A stretch of 20,769 nt of DNA from positions 1-20,769 of the IMG/VR virus record IMGVR_UViG_3300008448_011279; one strand, 5' to 3'. The position numbers and the translations under genes are program-made. The DNA is from a virus. This document shows positions 15,587-20,769 of the stretch, one piece after another. The notes under the pieces are model-generated. The model searched no databases and was not told where the DNA came from. It saw only the letters and a list, made by a program, of their open reading frames with translations. Position 1 is the stretch's first letter; each line of letters starts with the position of its first letter.

Positions 15587-16899
15587 TGGCTGATTATAAA
15601 AAAATAGCTGAAGAAGCATTAAGAAAATCTAAATTGGGTAAACAAGTAGGTAATGTTAAACCATTAAACGAAAGTGTATTATATCCAGAAGGATTAACCG
15701 AAAGAATGAACCCTCAATTAGAAAACGATTTGAGAGAAAGAAAACATTCTTTAGGTAAACACCCTATATTCCCAGAAGACCAAGATAGCACTTTTGAAGA
15801 ATCGGTTATGGGTGAAAGATTTACTGAAGTGGTTAACAGATACAAAAGAGCTTTTGAATGTGATTCAATTGATAATAGAAATCTTGTGTCTAACATGATG
15901 CCTTTGGTTTACGAAACAATTGGGTTAGAAACTAAACATAGAAAAGACCTTGTTGAATTGGCCATTAAAATGATTAGAGAAGAGTATAATATGGGTGAGG
16001 ATGTTGTTGAAATTCATGCTGAATTGACAGACAATATTAACATGCAAGGTACTAAGACAAACCCTAAACCAATTAGAGTTGAAACAGAATTTGATAATCA
16101 CGATGCTATGATTAATGCAAACAAAGAAGTTTACAAACGTAGATTTCTTAACGCAATGACACAAGGTGCCGCTAAAAAGTGTAGTCACATGTTTCATATG
16201 GTTGACGATGAATTAACAGATATTGAACCACGTTTGGCTAACAAATACTCTAAAATGATGGCGGCTGCTGACTATATGTATTACGTTATACCTAATATGG
16301 AAAATGGCGTTAGTGGTGGTGTTGTTAGGGTACAATTCCCAACACCGTCAAATCCAAAGGCAGTTATATACGCACAAGCTATGGTGTTTCCAGTTCTTAT
16401 TCACGAATTAGTTAAAGGAGTAATGGAATTATTGTCAGCACATGGTTTACCAAAAGATAGAAAAACTGGTGAATTCGTTATTGGTCAAGCTGATTTCTTA
16501 GCGGCTGAACCATGGGATATGAGATTGGGTCCTGGTCTTTGGGGTAGATTCACAAACGCTATCGAACCAGATGATTTTGAATTGAAACACCACATATATA
16601 GTGAATTAGCTGCGTTACCAGTTGATGAGTTCAACGTAAAAATGAGAGAAATAATGGCTAATACCAAAGAAGGTAAAACCATAGTAAAAGAAATAGCAAA
16701 TCAAGTTAGACAAGAACTTACAGAAGAAGAATATTATGAAGCTATGAACGAAATTGATAGTTATAATCAAGAAAATTCCGTTGGTTATTCCGATAATAAA
16801 GGTTTTGATTTTGAAGAACTTATGCGTGGTTCAGATGATGATGATTCCGATGATGATTCCGATGATGATGATGGGTTTAATTTTGATGAATTATTTTAA
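15586..16899 (+). CDS. Hypothetical virion protein with Asp/Ser tail, 437 aa
   Basis: Not recognised. The protein has a basic N-terminus (LRKSKLGKQVG), an L-N-E-S stretch at residues 27-30, and a long central region with helical and Trp/Gly-rich segments (FPVLIHELVKGVMELLSAH, WDMRLGPGLWGRF). The HELVK segment lacks the second His of a zinc peptidase and is not one. The C-terminus is an acidic Asp/Ser repeat followed by GFNFDELF, encoded by GATGATGATTCC repeats (about 16834-16872). It ends just before a terminator, as the last gene of the block. Position directly before the packaging genes suggests a head or tail-assembly part; unproven. Confidence 0.75.
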   Translation: MADYKKIAEEALRKSKLGKQVGNVKPLNESVLYPEGLTERMNPQLENDLRERKHSLGKHPIFPEDQDSTFEESVMGERFTEVVNRYKRAFECDSIDNRNLVSNMMPLVYETIGLETKHRKDLVELAIKMIREEYNMGEDVVEIHAELTDNINMQGTKTNPKPIRVETEFDNHDAMINANKEVYKRRFLNAMTQGAAKKCSHMFHMVDDELTDIEPRLANKYSKMMAAADYMYYVIPNMENGVSGGVVRVQFPTPSNPKAVIYAQAMVFPVLIHELVKGVMELLSAHGLPKDRKTGEFVIGQADFLAAEPWDMRLGPGLWGRFTNAIEPDDFELKHHIYSELAALPVDEFNVKMREIMANTKEGKTIVKEIANQVRQELTEEEYYEAMNEIDSYNQENSVGYSDNKGFDFEELMRGSDDDDSDDDSDDDDGFNFDELF

Positions 16900-16923
16900 C
16901 ATTAAATAAAATATTATAACGAT

Positions 16924-16950
16924 AAAGGGTCCATATGGGCCCTTTGTTAT
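16924..16950 (+). terminator. Rho-independent terminator before the terminase gene
   Basis: AAAGGGTCC (16924-16932), loop ATAT, GGGCCCTTT (16937-16945). The stem is perfect except for one T-G wobble and is followed by a short T-rich stretch. Confidence 0.8.
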
Positions 16951-16979
16951 TTGAAATAAACGTTTTTACTTGATTTCAG

Positions 16980-16988
16980 CATATTTAT
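16980..16988 (+). promoter_or_regulatory. ATATTTAT element before the terminase gene
   Basis: CATATTTAT followed by TAATAAAAAG, 20 nt before the ATG at 17009 and 34 nt after the terminator stem. Confidence 0.55.
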
Positions 16989-17008
16989 TAATAAAAAGAA
17001 TAATAATT

Positions 17009-18769
17009 ATGCTGACAGTACAAGAGATATTTAAGGAATATGCTAGATGTTTACAAAACCCAATATATGCTATTGAAACATATTTGGAAACATTTGATAA
17101 AACCCAAGAGGGTTTTGTTCCTTTTAGATTATTCCCAAGACAAAAAGAGATTATTTCAGCTTACGAAAAACATCGTTTTAATATTGTAACCAAACCTAGA
17201 CAAGCTGGTGTATCAACAACAACAGCCGCATATATGTCAATAAAAGTTGGTTTTGCAGATAAAGATAACCCAGAAGCGATTCTAATCATTGCCAATAAGC
17301 AAGAGTTAGCTTTCGAGTTCTTGGCTAAAATTAAAGACTTTTTAGGTCAATTACCTAGATGGGTGTGGGGTCATGAATATTATGGCAACGCTAAAAATGA
17401 AAGTAAATCAATATTCCTTACAGACTCTAAAAAAGAAATTAAATTACCTAACGGTAGTCGTGTAAAAGCGGTTGCCACATCAAAAGATGCATTAAGGGGT
17501 TTTACACCAACATTTCTTATTATGGATGAGGCAGCATATATTGATAACGGTGCTGAGGTATTTGGTGCTGCTCTTACAGCGTTAGGTACTGGTGGACGTG
17601 CAACTCTTATTTCAACACCTAACGGTATGGATGCGTTGTATTATAAAACATACGACCAAGCTAGAAACAAAAAGAATAACTTCAATATCATTGAAATGAA
17701 ATGGTATGAAGATTTACGTTATAATAAAGATTTAAGGTGGTTAAAAGGTGATGATGTAGAACCAGAATATGAATTTACATTTGCATCTTATAATGCTCGT
17801 ATAGCCGAAGGTTGGAAACCCACTTCTTCATGGTATGAAGAAATGTGTAGAGGTATGAACAACGATGCTAAAATGATTGCACAAGAGCTTGATGTATCGT
17901 TTATTGGTTCTGGGGGTAACGTAATTAACGAAGAATATATTGATTTTCACGATAAAAATAATGTTAAAGAACCAAAATACACTAGTGGTTTAGAACAAGA
18001 GATTTGGATTTGGGAAGAACCTCAAGAAAACCACCAATACATTATGGGGGTTGACGTTTCCAGAGGTGATGGAGAAGACTCATCAACTATTGTTATCATT
18101 GATTTTACAACTATGGAACAAGTGATGGAATATCAAGGTAAGATACAACCAGATTTACTAGCTCAAATAGTTGAAGAATATGGTGATTTATACAAAGCTT
18201 ATACTGTTGTCGATGTAACTGGTGGAATGGGTGTATCAACTGTGTTAAAACTGTTGGAATTTGAATATAAACATTTACATTATGATGATTCAAGCGGTAA
18301 GATATTATCAGCTAGACAAAGAGAATTAACATCTTATAATAAACAAAACAAAATACCAGGTTTCCACGCAACAAATGTGCGACTACCAATGATTTCCAAC
18401 TTGGAATATAAAATTAGAACAAATGGTGTTAAAATTCGTTCAAGTAGAATGATTTCAGAAATGAAAACATTTATTTACAAAAATGGTAGACCAGACCACA
18501 TGGAAGGTTACCATGATGATTTACTTATGTCATTAGCGATGTGTTTATGGGTGATGGAACATTCATTTAAGAATTTAGAAAGATTAGAAAAACAAACAAA
18601 GGCTATCCTTTCTAGTTGGATGACATCTACTACAACAGCACCAACAAAAACTGTAATTAATCCAGTAACAAAACAAAAAGAAACAAAAATAAATCCAGAC
18701 CATGTTGCATATAAAAATGTACAAGACCCTAGAGGTGAGTATGCTTGGTTGTTTGGAAAAATGAGATAA
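17009..18769 (+). CDS. Large terminase subunit (DNA-packaging motor)
   Basis: A 586-residue ATPase-nuclease that cuts and pumps phage DNA into the head through the portal, with the layout of T4 gp17. N-terminal ATPase: Walker A-type KPRQAGVST (62-70), Walker B FLIMDEAAY with acidic pair Asp173-Glu174, and the STPNG coupling segment. C-terminal RNase-H-fold nuclease: Asp349 in MGVDVSRGDGEDSST, Asp402 in VVDVTGGMG, and Asp503/504 in GYHDDLLMSLA supply the metal-binding acids. All expected catalytic residues are present. The frame could begin at 16970, but that ATG lies before the ATATTTAT element; the start at 17009 is chosen. A small terminase subunit was not identified in the window. Confidence 0.95.
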   Translation: MLTVQEIFKEYARCLQNPIYAIETYLETFDKTQEGFVPFRLFPRQKEIISAYEKHRFNIVTKPRQAGVSTTTAAYMSIKVGFADKDNPEAILIIANKQELAFEFLAKIKDFLGQLPRWVWGHEYYGNAKNESKSIFLTDSKKEIKLPNGSRVKAVATSKDALRGFTPTFLIMDEAAYIDNGAEVFGAALTALGTGGRATLISTPNGMDALYYKTYDQARNKKNNFNIIEMKWYEDLRYNKDLRWLKGDDVEPEYEFTFASYNARIAEGWKPTSSWYEEMCRGMNNDAKMIAQELDVSFIGSGGNVINEEYIDFHDKNNVKEPKYTSGLEQEIWIWEEPQENHQYIMGVDVSRGDGEDSSTIVIIDFTTMEQVMEYQGKIQPDLLAQIVEEYGDLYKAYTVVDVTGGMGVSTVLKLLEFEYKHLHYDDSSGKILSARQRELTSYNKQNKIPGFHATNVRLPMISNLEYKIRTNGVKIRSSRMISEMKTFIYKNGRPDHMEGYHDDLLMSLAMCLWVMEHSFKNLERLEKQTKAILSSWMTSTTTAPTKTVINPVTKQKETKINPDHVAYKNVQDPRGEYAWLFGKMR

Positions 18770-18780
18770 TTAATAATAAA

Positions 18781-19035
18781 ATGGGTATAGGTAAACAAGT
18801 AAACAAAGATTTTTATTTAAATAAAAACTCTGGTAGTACAGTATTTAGATGGAAACCACTTCCAAATCAAGTGGCTAAAAAAACTGACGTTAATAGAATT
18901 ACACGTGATGTGTATTGTGATGCTGTAGCTGGGTCACAAGGTGAAGATTTTATAACTACTTATGTATATGAATTAGCAATTGTTGATGATAGGATAGCAA
19001 AATATGCATATGTCGAATGTGATTATGCTGAATAA
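18781..19035 (+). CDS. Hypothetical protein between terminase and portal, 84 aa
   Basis: Not recognised. Soluble, with no Cys cluster beyond two Cys and no helix-turn-helix pattern; several aromatic residues (FRWKPLPNQVA, TTYVYELAIVDD). The ATG is 11 nt after the terminase stop, and an in-frame ATG at 18745 lies inside the terminase gene. In T4, tail-sheath and tube genes (18 and 19) lie between terminase and portal; this much shorter product is neither. Position suggests a packaging or head-vertex accessory. Confidence 0.7.
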   Translation: MGIGKQVNKDFYLNKNSGSTVFRWKPLPNQVAKKTDVNRITRDVYCDAVAGSQGEDFITTYVYELAIVDDRIAKYAYVECDYAE

Positions 19036-19060
19036 CACTTTAAATTATTAAATAATTTAT

Positions 19061-19069
19061 TATATTTTA
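19061..19069 (+). promoter_or_regulatory. Degenerate ATATTTAT-like element before the portal gene
   Basis: TATATTTTA followed by ATAAAAATAAAA, 13 nt before the ATG at 19083. A weaker match; read-through from the terminase could also express the portal. Confidence 0.3.
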
Positions 19070-19082
19070 ATAAAAATAAAAA

Positions 19083-20769
19083 ATGGCTAAACAAAATTTA
19101 ACGATATTCCAAAGGTTAGGACAAGTAATTAGTCCAGATGGTATTAAACCAAAACAACAACCTTCGGTACAAAGATATAACATCGGTAGTGGTGAATTAT
19201 TAAAAACAGATAACAAAGCTGATTATGAAACAGCTAAATTACAAGCACAACAAAACAAATACTTAGGTCAAGTTTGGAAAAAAGTTGAGAATGGGTTATT
19301 TCAACAATCAATTAATTATGAAACAACTCGTATAGGTTCTTATTCGGATTTTGAAGCTATGGAGTTTTACCCAACAATTGCAGCTGCGTTAGATGTGATG
19401 ATGGAAGAATCAACAACTCTTAATAATCAAGGTAAAATGCTTAACATTTATTCTGATAGTAAAAGGGTTAAATCAATATTGGAAGATTTGTTCTTTAATA
19501 GATTAGATTTTCACACTTCTTGTCCAATGTGGACGAGAAATACATGTAAATACGGTGATAACTTTGTTTTTTTAAATATAGATGGTTCAAATGGTATTAT
19601 AGGTGCTAAACAGATGCCAAACTATGAAATGGAAAGAAGAGAGAGCGGTTTATTTGATATGGTGACTGGTCGTGAAAAACCAACAGAAGAAACATCTTCT
19701 GGTGATAAAGTAAAATTTTTCTGGAGAGGTCGTGATATTGAATTTAATTCATGGCAAATTGCTCATTTCAGATTATTAGGTGATGATAGAAGATTACCAT
19801 ACGGTACATCAGTATTAGAAAAAGCTAGACGTATATGGAAGCAACTTTTGTTATCTGAGGATTCTATGCTTGTTTATCGTGTTACAAGGGCCCCAGAAAG
19901 AAGAATATATAAAATATATGTCGGTAACATCGATGACGCTGATGTTGAACAATATGTTAATACAATTGCTGATAGATTTAAACGTATGCCAATTATAGAC
20001 CCACAAACTGGTCAAATTGATTTACGTTACAATCAATTAGCAAATGACCAAGATTACTTTATACCAGTTAGGGATGAATCGGCACCAAGCCCAATTGATA
20101 CATTGCCTGGTGCAGCGAATCTTGACCAAATTGCAGATATTGAATATCTAAGAAGTAATTTATTTACAGCATTACGTGTACCTAAACCATTTTTAGGTTT
20201 TGAGGAGGCTACTGGTGAAGGTAAAAACTTAGCATTACAAGATATTCGTTTTTCTAGAACTATAAATAGAATACAACAATCTATATTACAAGAATTAAAT
20301 AAAATTGCAATTATCCATTTATATTTACTAGGTTTTGAAGATGAATTAGATAATTTTAGTTTAACACTTAATAACCCATCAACACAAGCTGAAATGCTTA
20401 AAGTTGAACATTTACAACTTAAAATCACAGCACTTAAAGACGCTGTTGCTGATATTGGTAATGGATTTGGTGCTATGTCATGGACACGTGCTCATAGAGA
20501 AATATTAGGATGGTCTGATGATGAAATTAAACAAGATTTACTTGAACAACGTATGGAAAAAGCGGCTTCTGCTGAATTGGCGAATACGGCTGCTGTTATT
20601 AAACATACTGGTATGTTTGACACAGTTGATAGATTATATGGTGATTTTCAAGCAGCACTTAATGGTGGTGCTGGTGCTGAAGGCGGTGAAGGTGGTGCTG
20701 AAGGTGGTGCTACTGGAGGCGGTGGCGGTGGCTTCGGTGGCGGTGGCTTCGGAGGTGGTGGCCTAGGTG
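19083..20769 (+). CDS. Portal vertex protein (gp20-like), 3' end outside the window
   Basis: ATG at 19083 opens a frame with 562 codons visible and no stop before the right edge. It matches the phage T4 gp20-type portal, the dodecameric ring through which DNA enters the head: WKKVENGLFQQS, AALDVMMEES, the KYGDNFVFLNI strand, RLPYGTSVLEKARRIWKQL, a crown-like SPIDTLPGA, and ALRVPKPFLGFEEATGEGKN. The order after the large terminase supports the call. The visible end is a Gly-rich low-complexity tail (GGFGGGGFGGGGLG) coded by GGTGGC repeats, probably an extension after the core; its full length is unknown. Confidence 0.9.
   Translation, partial: MAKQNLTIFQRLGQVISPDGIKPKQQPSVQRYNIGSGELLKTDNKADYETAKLQAQQNKYLGQVWKKVENGLFQQSINYETTRIGSYSDFEAMEFYPTIAAALDVMMEESTTLNNQGKMLNIYSDSKRVKSILEDLFFNRLDFHTSCPMWTRNTCKYGDNFVFLNIDGSNGIIGAKQMPNYEMERRESGLFDMVTGREKPTEETSSGDKVKFFWRGRDIEFNSWQIAHFRLLGDDRRLPYGTSVLEKARRIWKQLLLSEDSMLVYRVTRAPERRIYKIYVGNIDDADVEQYVNTIADRFKRMPIIDPQTGQIDLRYNQLANDQDYFIPVRDESAPSPIDTLPGAANLDQIADIEYLRSNLFTALRVPKPFLGFEEATGEGKNLALQDIRFSRTINRIQQSILQELNKIAIIHLYLLGFEDELDNFSLTLNNPSTQAEMLKVEHLQLKITALKDAVADIGNGFGAMSWTRAHREILGWSDDEIKQDLLEQRMEKAASAELANTAAVIKHTGMFDTVDRLYGDFQAALNGGAGAEGGEGGAEGGATGGGGGGFGGGGFGGGGLG

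Noticed and set aside
16393-16440. HELVK in the 437-aa protein as a zinc protease motif
   Set aside because: The second His of HExxH is absent and no third ligand segment follows; the true HELVH motif is in the 134-aa minus-strand gene.
16600-16899. Asp/Ser coding repeats (GATGATGATTCC) as a tandem repeat element or CRISPR
   Set aside because: The repeats are short, in frame and code for an acidic tail; there are no spacers.
1565-19069. T4-type late promoter TATAAATA at the recurrent elements
   Set aside because: The plus-strand element reads ATATTTAT. TATAAATA appears only on the opposite strand at some copies, so the T4 late box is in the wrong direction.
20650-20769. GGTGGC repeats at the right edge as a DNA repeat element
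   Set aside because: They are in frame and code for the Gly-rich tail of the portal protein.

Overview
The window looks like part of the genome of a large tailed phage, probably T4-like in its packaging machinery. The right end carries a large terminase (ATPase plus RNase-H-fold nuclease) and the start of a gp20-like portal gene. The rest is densely packed: short intergenic gaps, 1-17 nt overlaps, and hairpin terminators between blocks. The DNA is strongly AT-rich. Gene starts lack Shine-Dalgarno sequences and have A-rich leaders. One intergenic region carries two good matches to the Bacteroidota promoter (TTG, about 20 nt, TAnnTTTG). From this I infer a Bacteroidota (flavobacteria-like) host; no gene proves it.

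Layout. (1) Bases 1-3244, plus strand: end of a leucine-rich-repeat protein, a YkuK-like RNase-H-fold protein, two very small genes, and an ABC-type ATPase whose frame runs at a T9 tract into a GNAT acetyltransferase. (2) Bases 3255-7363, minus strand: a ClpC-like AAA+ unfoldase, then a HELVH metallopeptidase and a DUF5661-like protein in one unit. (3) Bases 7460-9879, plus strand: a hypothetical gene, a KTSC protein, an enlarged thymidylate synthase and two small hypothetical genes. The Clp gene and this block start from back-to-back promoters whose TTG elements lie in one palindrome. (4) Bases 9951-16899, plus strand: a run of probable virion or head-associated proteins. One is an EF-hand-bearing protein joined through an A10 frameshift to a Pro/Ala-rich, acidic, basic-domain protein; another is a cupin-like/poly-Lys/Cys-rich protein; the last is a 437-aa protein with an Asp/Ser tail. 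(5) Bases 17009-20769, plus strand: terminase large subunit, an 84-aa protein, and the portal gene, which runs off the right edge.

Two results stand out. First, two genes are each split by a -1 shift at a long homopolymer (T9 and A10). Each site fits the X-XXX-XXX slippery pattern and each rejoins recognisable protein parts. They are either programmed slippage or homopolymer under-calls. Second, an ATATTTAT element recurs 4-33 nt before gene starts, four times directly after a terminator, and is probably a phage-specific promoter. No tRNA, CRISPR array, insertion sequence or attachment site was seen, and no stretch over 300 bases lacks coding.
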